A DNA stretch of 64,000 bases from Streptomyces sp. B21-083. GTDB lineage: Bacteria > Actinomycetota > Actinomycetes > Streptomycetales > Streptomycetaceae. The stretch is from NCBI RefSeq assembly GCF_036898825.1, contig NZ_JARUND010000002.1, positions 2,294,001-2,358,000 on the forward strand, in the 5' to 3' direction. Shown in pieces: positions 55,152 through 62,881 of the stretch. The notes beneath the pieces are model-generated. The model was given only the letters and a program-made list of their open reading frames with translations. It searched no databases and was not told where the DNA came from. How positions within the stretch are numbered: the stretch's first letter is position 1; every line of letters begins with the position of its first letter. A program made the position numbers and the translations under genes.

Positions 55152-57017
55152 TCAACCGGCGAGCGGCCTCTCCCCGGCCTCCGGTACCCGTACGCGCAAC
55201 CCGGCGCGCTCGCGCCGCACGGCGAGTTCGTCCAGGAGTTCGGTGAGGTGTTCGGTGTGCCGACGGGTGAGGTGTCCGGTGTCGTCGAGGTGTACGGCGC
55301 AGGCGGTCGCCGTGTCGACGATGCGTTCGAGGGTGGCGGCGACCTCCTCCGTACCCTCGGTGTGCCGTGCCAGCGCGGGCAGTTCGGCAGCGGAGTGCGC
55401 GATGGCGGTACGGGCCTCGGCGAGCGCGCGGTAGGCCTCGCGACGCAGCATCCAGCGCGCGTGCCGGTCGTCCGAGCCGCTCATCACATGCTGGAGGTAG
55501 TCCTGCGCGGCCTCGGCGGCCCGCGCCAGCCGCGCCCGTACGCCCCCGCCCCGCTGCCCGGGCATGGGCAGATGCCCGACGATGAGGACGAGGGCACAGG
55601 CGACCAGGGTCTCCAGGATCCGGTTCCACGACGCCTGGGGCTCGCCGCCCACCATCACCAGGGCGAGCACGAGCACCGTCACGACGGCTGTCTGGGCGGC
55701 GAAGTGCCGGGTGGCGACCGGGATCAGCGCGCCGCTCACGGCGACGAGGGCGACGAGCCCCTCGGGCCGGGGGAGTACGGCGGCGAACCCTGCGAAGACG
55801 ACGGCCCCGAGGACCGTCCCCGCCGCCCGGCACAGGACACGCGAGACGAGCGGCCCAAGGTCGGGCTTGACGAGGAAGACGGCGGTGGCCGGAATCCAGT
55901 ACCAATGGGCGTGGTGCGTGGCCTGCGCGACGGCCGCACCCGCGCCGAAGCAGAGCGCCACGCGCAGCCCGTACTCGCGCCCACCGGAGTCGACGGCCGT
56001 GCGGAGCAGGGCCAGGACGCCACGGCGCCTGGTGTGCAGGTCGTGTGTGTCGCCACCCCGGTCGAACGCGTCGGCGGCGTGCAGCAGCGCGTCGTCGAGG
56101 GCGCGCAGCCCCGGTGCGGAGCGGGCCGGGGCGGGGAGCGGTCCGGTGTGCGTGTTGGTCCGTACGGCGGCTGCGAGGCGCCGGGGTCCTTCCGCCACGC
56201 GCGCGTGGAGGGCGTCCCCGGTCCAGGCGAGGGCCGTCGCAGCCTCGGCGAGGGGCAGCGCGGCGGCGTACTGGGTGCGCAGCCGTCGCTCGTCCGCGGA
56301 ACTGGCGTACTGGCGGATCCGGGGTCCGCCGAGCGCGTCCTGGGCGTGGTCGAGCGCTGCGGTGAGGGCGACGCGCCGGGTGCCGGCCTCGTCCGTCCCT
56401 GCGGCGTCGAGGAGCTGGGCGACGGCGTCGTACACGGCGGCGACGGCGGTCCGTTCCCCGTCGAACCGGAAGTCACCGGCGCTGCCTCCGGGGGTGGGCA
56501 GCGCGAGCCGCAGGGTGAGCAGCCAGCCGGCGCCCGCCAGGAAGAGCAGCGCCCGTTCCCAGCCCGGCTCGGGCAACGGCATCCCGGCTCCGATGGCGGC
56601 GGCGACGAGCAGTTGCGTGCCCGCGCCGGACGCGACGGGCCCGATGGCGCTGATGCCGCCCGCGAGAAGCCCGAGGCCGGTGAGGAGAAGGGTCAGCGGC
56701 ACGGCTCCGAACTGCTGTCCGGCGTACGTCCCGACGACCAGCCCGAGAGCACCCGCCGACGCGGGCACGCCGAGCCGTCTGACGGAGGAACGCCGACTGC
56801 CCGGCCGGTCGTTGATCCCGGCGAGCATCGCACCGAGCGCGGCGACGACACCGAGGGAGGTACGGTCCGCCAGCACCCCGGCCAGCAGCAACGGCCCGGC
56901 GGCCAGCGCACCCCGGAGGACCGCGTTCCAGGGAACGGGGCCGCGCTGGGCGCGGAGGGTGTGGGCGAGCCAGGGCGGCAGGGCGAAACGCGGGCGCGTG
57001 CTGTTGGGGCGTGACAC
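55152..57017 (-). CDS. FUSC-family aromatic acid exporter-like membrane protein
   Basis: A 621-residue membrane protein with two clusters of about six membrane segments (about residues 40-175 and 345-475) and a cytoplasmic domain between and after them. This is the FUSC (fusaric acid resistance/AaeB) layout. Characteristic parts are AVLRGALAAGPLLLAGVLAD, GISAIGPVASGAGTQLLVAA, and HAHWYWIPATAVFLVKPDLG, the last being the signature loop. The GTG at 57017 follows AGGAGCTCT; the long upstream frame (64 codons) is irregular and excluded. The partner membrane-fusion gene found in Gram-negatives is not expected. See the finding on the coding-like sequence past its stop. Confidence 0.88.
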   Translation of the reverse strand: MSRPNSTRPRFALPPWLAHTLRAQRGPVPWNAVLRGALAAGPLLLAGVLADRTSLGVVAALGAMLAGINDRPGSRRSSVRRLGVPASAGALGLVVGTYAGQQFGAVPLTLLLTGLGLLAGGISAIGPVASGAGTQLLVAAAIGAGMPLPEPGWERALLFLAGAGWLLTLRLALPTPGGSAGDFRFDGERTAVAAVYDAVAQLLDAAGTDEAGTRRVALTAALDHAQDALGGPRIRQYASSADERRLRTQYAAALPLAEAATALAWTGDALHARVAEGPRRLAAAVRTNTHTGPLPAPARSAPGLRALDDALLHAADAFDRGGDTHDLHTRRRGVLALLRTAVDSGGREYGLRVALCFGAGAAVAQATHHAHWYWIPATAVFLVKPDLGPLVSRVLCRAAGTVLGAVVFAGFAAVLPRPEGLVALVAVSGALIPVATRHFAAQTAVVTVLVLALVMVGGEPQASWNRILETLVACALVLIVGHLPMPGQRGGGVRARLARAAEAAQDYLQHVMSGSDDRHARWMLRREAYRALAEARTAIAHSAAELPALARHTEGTEEVAATLERIVDTATACAVHLDDTGHLTRRHTEHLTELLDELAVRRERAGLRVRVPEAGERPLAG

Positions 57018-57155
57018 AGAGCTCCTGTCGGGCGAGGGCTTGGGGTGCGATGCCTTCGGGCGACGTCGGCCGGGCTGTGGTGTCCACCGTAGTTCGGGGC
57101 GGTGGAGGAGATGGGACGCAAGTATTTCGGGGATGTGACGGTCTGCGGGAAACCC

Positions 57156-57172
57156 GCGTTCTTTATGAACGC
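57156..57172 (-). terminator. Small hairpin after the TIR locus
   Basis: GCGTTC (57156-57161), loop TTTAT, GAACGC (57167-57172). A 6-bp stem 68 bases beyond the stop of the TIR-locus reading frame; possibly its terminator. Confidence 0.4.
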
Positions 57173-57239
57173 AAGCACGATGAGGCGACGAAGTCGTCCG
57201 TCGGCACATGCAGTGACGGCCGGAGCCCTCCGTACGCCC

Positions 57240-57971
57240 CTAGCCTGCGGCGGGAACGCCGAAGTCCGCCCCCGAGATTCCGCCGAACCCCTCGGCGATG
57301 CGCACCAACGGTTCGCGCAGCGCGGTGAGTTCCGCGCGCATCTCGGACGCCTGTGGCCAGGCCGCCTCGTGGTCGAGGGGGGCCACGGCGGGCGGGCGGC
57401 CGGTCTCGTGCGCGGCGAGCCGGGGATGCCAGGTGGTCGTGAAGGGCCGGATGGTGTCGTTGATCAGGGTGTACGCCAGGCTCTGCACCGTCACGGCGCC
57501 GGCCGCCGAACCCGGCTGGAGACCGATGTTGTACGTGTGCAGCGTGCCGCGCGTGAAGTCGATCAGTGACTTGAGGGACGCCAGGGCCTCGCGCAGACTG
57601 CCCGTGCCGGGCGCCAGCTCCTGCACGCCGATACGGGTGACCAGTTCGACCTGGATGTCGAAGGCCGCCATCCGCTCCGACTCGCTGGGTACCGCCATGG
57701 GGACCTCCCTCCGGCCTCCGCGGAAGGCCAGCGTAACCGGGTCGCGCCGTCCGTACAGGGTGCGCAGGGCCGCGTGCCGCAGGGCCTCGGCGCGGGCCGG
57801 GGCGGGGTCGTGGTGGCGCCAGGCGTGCAGGACGACGGGATGCGGCTGCCAGCGGTCTTCGGAGACGGGGCTCAGCAGGCTGCGTACGCGCAGTTCGGCG
57901 ATGCCGTTCGCGGCGCGCCGGTGAGCGACCACGTGCGGGACGGCGTCGGTCGCGGCCAGCACACCGGCCAC
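57240..57971 (-). CDS. Distal part of a frameshifted TIR-NB-ARC gene: winged-helix segment plus shared helical domain
   Basis: Open frame of 243 codons from a GTG at 57971. It appears to be the continuation of the upstream TIR-NB-ARC gene after a one-base shift near 57992-58000. Residues 1-90 (VLAATDAVPHVVAHRRAANG, AELRVRSLLSPVSEDRWQPH) look like the winged-helix end of a STAND protein. Residues about 90-243 are a helical domain found again in the divergent gene at 59226: AFDIQVELVTRIGVQELAPG, FTTTWHPRLAAHETGRPPAV, MRAELTALREPLVRIAEGFG. GGAGGGAGG before the ATG at 57698 could allow the domain to be made as a separate 152-residue protein. Function unknown. Confidence 0.7.
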   Translation of the reverse strand: MAGVLAATDAVPHVVAHRRAANGIAELRVRSLLSPVSEDRWQPHPVVLHAWRHHDPAPARAEALRHAALRTLYGRRDPVTLAFRGGRREVPMAVPSESERMAAFDIQVELVTRIGVQELAPGTGSLREALASLKSLIDFTRGTLHTYNIGLQPGSAAGAVTVQSLAYTLINDTIRPFTTTWHPRLAAHETGRPPAVAPLDHEAAWPQASEMRAELTALREPLVRIAEGFGGISGADFGVPAAG

Positions 57972-57982
57972 GTCGCCGACGC

Positions 57983-59188
57983 TCAGCGGCAGGGGTGCAG
58001 GGCCGCCGCGCAGCGCAGTACGTCGGCCGCGTCCGGGGTGTCGACGTCCCGGACGAGGGACGCCGTCATGCTCGCGGCCGTGTCGTCGCCCTGGCCGTGG
58101 GCGAGGGTGTCGAGTGGGGACGTGCCCGGTCCGTGCAGCCGGTCATAGAGAGACCCGGGAGCGTGTCCCGCGCGGACCGCCCGGCCGAGCAGGTCCGACG
58201 CGCCCGGATGTCCGCCGACCGCCTGTGCGAGCACGTCGTCACCGACGAGCACGCGCGCGTGTGCCGTGTCGAGGGGTCCGAGGTCGACGGGGGTGCCCAG
58301 CCCGTCGTGCGCGCGGCTGCGCAGTGTGAACAGGGTGTGGCCGCCCGGGCGGGGCGCGGCGAGGCGGGCGAGTTCGCGGGTGGAGAGCCGCCCGCCGGGG
58401 ATCCCGTCGACGATCCACAGGAACGGTTCGCCCGCGGTCGGCCCGCGCCGCGCCTCCGCACCGGAGGCGTATCCCGCGTACGTCTCGTACCGCTCCTCGT
58501 AGTCGCCGTACGACTCACCGCTCAGCCAGTACACGCCGCCGGGGTAGGCCGCCTCGAAGCGCAGCGCGTACTCCTGTGCGAGCCGGGTCTTGCCGATGCC
58601 CGCCATGCCGCGGATCTGTACGGCGTGGGCGGCGGCGCGGCCGGTGACCAGGGGCGCGGAGTGGGCGTGCAGTGCGGAGTGCACCTGCCACAGTTCGGGG
58701 AGCCGGCCGAGGAACTCGGGGAACGGTTGGGGCGTTCCCCGAGTACGGCGCACCGCGCCGTACTCCCTGACGGGCATCGGCCCTTCGAGCCGGCCGACAT
58801 GGTCGCGTACGACGGTCACGAGGGTGTCCAGGTCGTCGGCGGAGGCATGCCGGGCGTCCCGCAGTTCGACAGGGTGGATGTGACCGGTGCCGGGCTCCGG
58901 GTTGACGACCATGACCCGTCGGCGCGGATCGCCCTCGCCGAGTCCCGCGAGATAGGCGGTCGTCAGCTCCCACTGGCAGGCCTCACGTTCCGGATAGCCG
59001 GCCGAGTAGTAGGCCAGCAGGGCCGTCGAGCGGGCGAGTTCACGCCGGATGGTGTCGCTGATGCCGGCGAAGGACGCGACTCCGGTCTCGTCCGTGAACA
59101 CGGAGAGTCCGCCGTCCCGCAGCGCCCGGGCCAGCGGACGCACCCGGTCCACATCACCGCGGCTGTAACTGAGGAAGACATCCCACAC
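57983..59188 (-). CDS. TIR-NB-ARC (STAND) protein, N-terminal part, frame ends early
   Basis: A 401-residue frame from GTG 59188. Residues 1-135 are a TIR domain: DVFLSYSRGDVDRVRPLARA, ISDTIRRELARSTALLAYYS, and CQWEL with glutamate 74 at the position of the NAD-cleaving catalytic residue. Residues about 150-380 are an NB-ARC ATPase: Walker A GMAGIGKT (194-201), Walker B PFLWIVDG, sensor HTLFTLRSRA. The frame stops at 57983 in the middle of what should be the winged helix; a missing base near 57992-58000 explains it. Bacterial TIR-STAND proteins often act in phage defence by consuming NAD, but that is inference here. The -10-like TAGGGT is eight bases from the start. Confidence 0.85.
   Translation of the reverse strand: MWDVFLSYSRGDVDRVRPLARALRDGGLSVFTDETGVASFAGISDTIRRELARSTALLAYYSAGYPEREACQWELTTAYLAGLGEGDPRRRVMVVNPEPGTGHIHPVELRDARHASADDLDTLVTVVRDHVGRLEGPMPVREYGAVRRTRGTPQPFPEFLGRLPELWQVHSALHAHSAPLVTGRAAAHAVQIRGMAGIGKTRLAQEYALRFEAAYPGGVYWLSGESYGDYEERYETYAGYASGAEARRGPTAGEPFLWIVDGIPGGRLSTRELARLAAPRPGGHTLFTLRSRAHDGLGTPVDLGPLDTAHARVLVGDDVLAQAVGGHPGASDLLGRAVRAGHAPGSLYDRLHGPGTSPLDTLAHGQGDDTAASMTASLVRDVDTPDAADVLRCAAALHPCR
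57991..58000 (-). other. Probable frameshift site in the TIR-NB-ARC gene
   Basis: Minus strand reads CTGCACCCCT. One extra G (CTG-G-CACCCC) would turn ...AALHPCR-stop into ...AALAPLPLSVGDVAGVL, joining the two frames seamlessly at a normal STAND winged-helix boundary. It could be a true mutation, a sequencing error or, less likely, programmed frameshifting. Confidence 0.7.
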
Positions 59189-59196
59189 GACGGATT

Positions 59197-59206
59197 ACCC
59201 TACTGT
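59197..59206. promoter_or_regulatory. Overlapping divergent -10 boxes between the TIR gene and its neighbour
   Basis: In ACCCTACTGT the minus strand reads TAGGGT (59202-59197), eight bases from the TIR GTG. The plus strand reads TACTGT (59201-59206), 20 bases from the ATG at 59226. The whole gap is 37 bp, so the two genes cannot be transcribed independently of each other at this point. Confidence 0.5.
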
Positions 59207-59225
59207 GAGTGCGGGGAGGGCGATC

Positions 59226-59882
59226 ATGAGACGCAGGCGACGCGGGCCGAGGGGCCCGTCGCAGATAACGGCCACGCTGGCGATTCCGTTCGTCGGCGAG
59301 ATCTCGGGCACCTGGATCCCGGCCGACGCGGAGCGCAGCGCGGCCTGGGAGCTGTACCTGGAGCTGGTCACCAGGGTGTCCGTCGAGGAACTCGACCGCG
59401 ACGAGGGCTTCCTGCGCGAGGCACTGTCCTCCCTGTACACCTTCTTCGGCACCACCCGCGAGATCCTGCGCCGGTACGGCCCGGACATCGCCCCGCCGCT
59501 CGCCCCCGGCCATGTCAGCTTCGGCGTCCTGGCCGTCACGGTCCTCAACCGTGTCCTGCGCCCCCTGCTCGCGTCCTGGCACCCCCGCCTGGCCGCGTAC
59601 GAGTCGAGCCGGCCCGCGGATGTCGACCCGGTCGCGTACGAACGGGCCTGGGAACACGCGGACGCCCTGCGCTCGGAGATCGCGGCGGTCCGTCAGACGC
59701 TGGTGTCACTGGCCCGGACCCTGCAGAAGGTGGCGGGTGTCAGCGACCTGATCGACCTTCCGGCGCCGCGCTCGCCGGGGCTGGGTCGCGGATCGGGGCA
59801 CCCCCCCCCGCAGCTCAGAGCCCTTCTGACGGTGGTTGAGGGCATGGCCGGCAACGGGCTCGGTCTTGTCCTGACCGCCTGA
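59226..59882 (+). CDS. Hypothetical protein sharing the helical domain of the TIR locus
   Basis: A 218-residue protein, ATG 59226 behind GGGGAGGG. Residues 15-165 are plainly homologous to the C-terminal domain of the divergent TIR-locus frame: AERSAAWELYLELVTRVSVE against SERMAAFDIQVELVTRIGVQ, and LASWHPRLAAYESSRPADVD against TTTWHPRLAAHETGRPPAVA; similarity extends upstream to the strand ITATLAIPF/PVTLAF. The last 45 residues are proline/glycine-rich and end VVEGMAGNGLGLVLTA. No known family recognised. The divergent arrangement and shared domain suggest that the two products interact or that one guards the other. Confidence 0.75.
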   Translation: MRRRRRGPRGPSQITATLAIPFVGEISGTWIPADAERSAAWELYLELVTRVSVEELDRDEGFLREALSSLYTFFGTTREILRRYGPDIAPPLAPGHVSFGVLAVTVLNRVLRPLLASWHPRLAAYESSRPADVDPVAYERAWEHADALRSEIAAVRQTLVSLARTLQKVAGVSDLIDLPAPRSPGLGRGSGHPPPQLRALLTVVEGMAGNGLGLVLTA

Positions 59883-59924
59883 GAGCGAGCCGTTCGGCTC
59901 CCGACTCCAGGGTGGCTCGGGTGA

Positions 59925-59947
59925 TTGTCAGTGGTGGGCGCTTCAAT
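59925..59947 (+). promoter_or_regulatory. RecA-NDp/PafBC-type promoter of the gene at 59997
   Basis: TTGTCAGTGGT (59925-59935), six bases, TTCAAT (59942-59947). The 11-base box matches that of the MFS gene at 2.3 kb; the -10 lacks A at the second position. The transcript would begin near 59954, about 43 bases before the ATG, with the ribosome site in the leader. Confidence 0.7.
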
Positions 59948-59996
59948 GGGAGGTGTCGTCACAGAGCGTCACGACCGAGCTACGGGGGAGGTAGTC

Positions 59997-60698
59997 ATGG
60001 ATTGTCGTGCCGGCGATCAGGGCTACGAGGACAGTCGGGATGAGCAGAGCTCACAGAGCGGTGAAGGTTATGAGGAGGACGGGCAGCGGTACGTCTCCTT
60101 GGCGGGGCTGCGGGCTCGCGGGTGGACCGGCGGGATGGTGCACCGGCTGCTCGGCACTCCGGACCGGCTCAGCGTCAATCCACGGCTGAGGGCGGCGCCG
60201 CAGGTCCGGCTGTACCGCGTCGAGCGGGTCGACGCGGCCGAGCGGACCGACGAGTTCCGGAGGGTGGCGGCATTCTCGGCACGGCGATCGGAGGCGGTGC
60301 GCGGCGCGGTACGCCGCCGACGTCTGGAGGTTCTGGAGCGCATCAGGACCGAGCCGATCGAGGTACCGCGTCTGGATCCGGGCAAACTCGCCCTGCGGGC
60401 GGTGGAACACCGGGCACGACGGGAGGCGGCGGCCGGCTGCCGGATCGAGCTGACCGACGACAACTCGGCGCAGGACACGGGCCGCGTCCAACGCGCCTCT
60501 CTCGCCCCCTGGAAAGTCGACTACCTACGACATCGGATGAGTCACTACGACGGCCTCCTGGACGGTCTGCCGGGAGGCGAGCGGGACTCAGGCCGGGCCG
60601 AGGCCACGGAACTGCTCCGCCGACGGATCTGCGCGGCCATCGCCGAGGCGTACCCGCCACTTGAACAGGAGTGCGAGAGGCAGACGCGCGACCAATGA
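59997..60698 (+). CDS. Hypothetical protein under a damage-type promoter
   Basis: A 233-residue, charged, soluble protein with no recognised family. The N-terminus is acidic and low-complexity. Residues about 30-80 (RYVSLAGLRARGWTGGMVHR, LLGTPDRLSVNPRLRAAPQV, RLYRVERVDAAERTDEFRRV) resemble a small helix-turn-helix module followed by a beta-hairpin. A long arginine-rich helix follows (RRSEAVRGAVRRRRLEVLER) and a helical end. The ATG at 59997 is preceded by GGGGGAGG and is far better than the TTG at 59925 that opens the frame. It may be a DNA-binding protein of the damage response; inference from promoter and charge. Confidence 0.75.
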   Translation: MDCRAGDQGYEDSRDEQSSQSGEGYEEDGQRYVSLAGLRARGWTGGMVHRLLGTPDRLSVNPRLRAAPQVRLYRVERVDAAERTDEFRRVAAFSARRSEAVRGAVRRRRLEVLERIRTEPIEVPRLDPGKLALRAVEHRARREAAAGCRIELTDDNSAQDTGRVQRASLAPWKVDYLRHRMSHYDGLLDGLPGGERDSGRAEATELLRRRICAAIAEAYPPLEQECERQTRDQ

Positions 60699-60783
60699 GC
60701 GGGTCCACCGCCAAGGTGAATCCCCAGGTGAGATCCCCTCCCGGGCCGGACGTGCACCCTGTCCACGTCCCTACGCTCCGGCC

Positions 60784-61743
60784 ATGGAAGATGATCTCGC
60801 CCTGCGCGTGCACGAACGTCTGACGGCGGGCCCCGGCCTACGCCCGGTCGGGGCCGCCGAAGGACACCGGTTCGGCCTCTGGGACCTGGCCTCACTCGCC
60901 GAGGGCGCCCTCGGCGAGTGCGCCGACCCGGACTCGTTCACGGCCTCGCACGAGAAGCGGTTGCGCCTTCGGCTGGGGGCGACCGGGCGGGAGTACGCGC
61001 ACAACGACGACTACCGCAGGAGGTACTGGATCCGGGACCCCACCGAGCACAGGGAAGGCGGCCGGCCGAGGGGACCGCTCGGGACTGTCGCCGTGGACAC
61101 CTGGCCGAGCGGCGTGGGCTCGCTGCGCGTCTCGTCGCTGTACGTCCATCCCGTCGCCCGCCGACGCGGCCTCGCCTCGTCGACGCTGGACACGGTGTAC
61201 GAGGCGTGCCGCGCCGAGGGCCTGCACGGCTTCCGGCTCGACACGTGCTGGACCTGGCAGCGGAGCGTTCGCTACTACCTCAACCGGGGCCTGTGGGTGA
61301 CGTCGTGGAAGCACGCGCTCGGGCTCGCCCGGCTGTCGTACCTGCCCAGGTACGAAGTCAGGGAGACCGAGGGCGAGTTGACGTTCCTGGTGGCGGATCC
61401 GGAGGCGTGCGCACCCGGAGTGACGGTCCCGCTGCTCGTCGCCGATACCCGCGACGGGCGGCTGCGGTTGCGGGAGACCGAGCAGTACGCCCGTACCCGC
61501 GACGAGCTGAACGCCGTCCGGTACTACGCACGGTCGACACTCGCCCTGCATCTCGCCGTGCGCGGGCTGCCGTTGGTGAGAGGGGAGGAGGAGTGGGCCG
61601 AGGCGCTCGCGGGCCGATGGTGCGACATCGGCGACCCGGAGGGTCTCGCGCGGAAGATCGACGTCTTCGAGCAGGTGGCACGCGACGACGGCTGGCGACT
61701 GACAGGCCTGTACGGCCGGTCGTCCCACTCGCGCCACGACTGA
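60784..61743 (+). CDS. GNAT-family N-acetyltransferase
   Basis: A 319-residue protein. The acetyl-CoA-binding core is SLRVSSLYVHPVARRRGLAS followed by STLDTVYEACRAEGLHGFRL, the V-x-P-x-x-R-R-x-G-x-A signature. SVRYYLNRGLWVTSWKHALG gives the second half. The C-terminal 130 residues (ADTRDGRLRLRETEQYARTR onwards) form an extra domain of unknown type, making this protein nearly twice the length of a minimal GNAT. The ATG at 60784 has TACGCT six bases upstream and no ribosome site, so it is probably leaderless. Substrate unknown. Confidence 0.85.
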   Translation: MEDDLALRVHERLTAGPGLRPVGAAEGHRFGLWDLASLAEGALGECADPDSFTASHEKRLRLRLGATGREYAHNDDYRRRYWIRDPTEHREGGRPRGPLGTVAVDTWPSGVGSLRVSSLYVHPVARRRGLASSTLDTVYEACRAEGLHGFRLDTCWTWQRSVRYYLNRGLWVTSWKHALGLARLSYLPRYEVRETEGELTFLVADPEACAPGVTVPLLVADTRDGRLRLRETEQYARTRDELNAVRYYARSTLALHLAVRGLPLVRGEEEWAEALAGRWCDIGDPEGLARKIDVFEQVARDDGWRLTGLYGRSSHSRHD

Positions 61744-61831
61744 CACCTACCCGCCCTTACCCGCACGTACCCACGACACGGACGGACCGGACATCGGCCG
61801 CCGTACGACCACGACAGCGCGCACTCAACGG

Positions 61832-61844
61832 AAATCCAGGTGCG
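61832..61844. repeat. 13-bp repeat AAATCCAGGTGCG, first copy
   Basis: AAATCCAGGTGCG at 61832-61844, repeated exactly at 62353-62365. The two copies flank ridA. See findings. Confidence 0.8.
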
Positions 61845-61955
61845 CCCGACACCCGGCATTCCGCATGATCGGCAGGTTGTCCTGTGGGCGCGCCTCGCGT
61901 CCGCTCCGTCCGTCCTCCATCCGCCGTCCAGCACTCACCTCTCTCGGAGCCCGCC

Positions 61956-62354
61956 ATGCTCAAGCGCGTCACCGTCCCCGGTCTGTTCCCGCCGCCCACG
62001 TACTCCCATGCGTCCGTCGTCGAGGCGGGCACGCGTCTCGCGTTTCTCGCCGGCTCCGTGCCGCTGGACGCGGAGGGGCAGATCGTCGGCGTGGGCGATC
62101 CGGTGCGGCAGGCGGAGCAGGTGATCGCCAATCTGGGCGAGCAACTCCGGGCGGTGGGCAGCGACTTCGCGCATGTCCTGGCGACCGATGTGTATGTCGT
62201 GAGCGGCGAGCCGGAGGTACTGGGCGCCGTCTGGGAGGTCGTCGAGGCGTCCGGCCTGTCCACCGGACCGCATTCGTCGACCCTGATCGGGGTGGCCTGC
62301 CTCGGGTACTCCGGACAGCTGGTGGAGATCACGGCGACGGCCGCCGTCCCGTAA
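61956..62354 (+). CDS. RidA-family protein
   Basis: A 132-residue member of the RidA/YjgF family of enamine/imine deaminases. RLAFLAGSVPLDAEGQIVGV, GDPVRQAEQVIANLGEQLRA and STLIGVACLGYSGQLVEITA are family blocks. The catalytic arginine of classical RidA (R105 in the A-L-x-R motif) lies where this protein has SSTLIGVACL, so it may belong to an Rid2-7 subgroup rather than the canonical one. The ATG at 61956 has GGAG six bases upstream. It precedes a GNAT gene by 44 bases. Confidence 0.88.
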   Translation: MLKRVTVPGLFPPPTYSHASVVEAGTRLAFLAGSVPLDAEGQIVGVGDPVRQAEQVIANLGEQLRAVGSDFAHVLATDVYVVSGEPEVLGAVWEVVEASGLSTGPHSSTLIGVACLGYSGQLVEITATAAVP

Positions 62355-62365
62355 ATCCAGGTGCG
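62353..62365. repeat. 13-bp repeat AAATCCAGGTGCG, second copy
   Basis: Exact second copy; the first two bases overlap the ridA stop codon. Confidence 0.8.
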
Positions 62366-62398
62366 TTCGGTACGGCACCTCTGCCAGGCTCCGCCCCC

Positions 62399-62881
62399 GT
62401 GACCCCCTCAGCCCCCGCCCCGAAGATCACCCTCCGCCGCGCGACGGCCGACGACGCCGGTGCCGCGGCCGACGTGCTGTTGCGGTCCAGATCCGCCGCC
62501 CTACCCACGGTCGGCTGGCCACGGTCCGACAACGAGGTCCGCGACTACTTCCGGGACGTGGTGGTGCCGCACCGCGAGACCTGGATCGCGGAGGCGCCGT
62601 ACGGGGGCGGGACGGTCGGTGTGCTGGTACTCGCCGGTGACGAGGTGTCCCAGTTGTATCTGCTCCCCGACTGGCGTGGGCACGGCATCGGTGACCTCTT
62701 CGTCGCCCTCGCGAAGGAACGCAGCCCGGGCGGGCTGACCCTGTGGACCTTTCAGGTCAACAAGCCCGCCCACCGCTTCTACGAGCGCCACGGTTTCGTC
62801 GCCGTCGAGCACACCGACGGCAGCGAGAACGAGGAGCGTGAGCCGGACGTGCGGTACGTCTGGCAGCCGAACCGCGCATAG
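62399..62881 (+). CDS. GNAT-family N-acetyltransferase
   Basis: A 160-residue acetyltransferase. VSQLYLLPDWRGHGIGDLFV is the acetyl-CoA pyrophosphate loop (Q/R-x-x-G-x-G/A type), TLWTFQVNKPAHRFYERHGF the NxxxxxFYxxxGF motif at the end of the fold, and the N-terminal KITLRRATADDAGAAADVLL is typical. GTG 62399 is the start because no earlier in-frame start has coding-like sequence. Small-substrate or protein target unknown. Confidence 0.88.
   Translation: MTPSAPAPKITLRRATADDAGAAADVLLRSRSAALPTVGWPRSDNEVRDYFRDVVVPHRETWIAEAPYGGGTVGVLVLAGDEVSQLYLLPDWRGHGIGDLFVALAKERSPGGLTLWTFQVNKPAHRFYERHGFVAVEHTDGSENEEREPDVRYVWQPNRA

Noticed and set aside
55011..57014. Long plus-strand frames opposite the FUSC gene
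   Set aside because: They are compositional mirror frames of a membrane protein with clear family motifs on the minus strand; only the first 40 codons are ambiguous and are mentioned in the finding.
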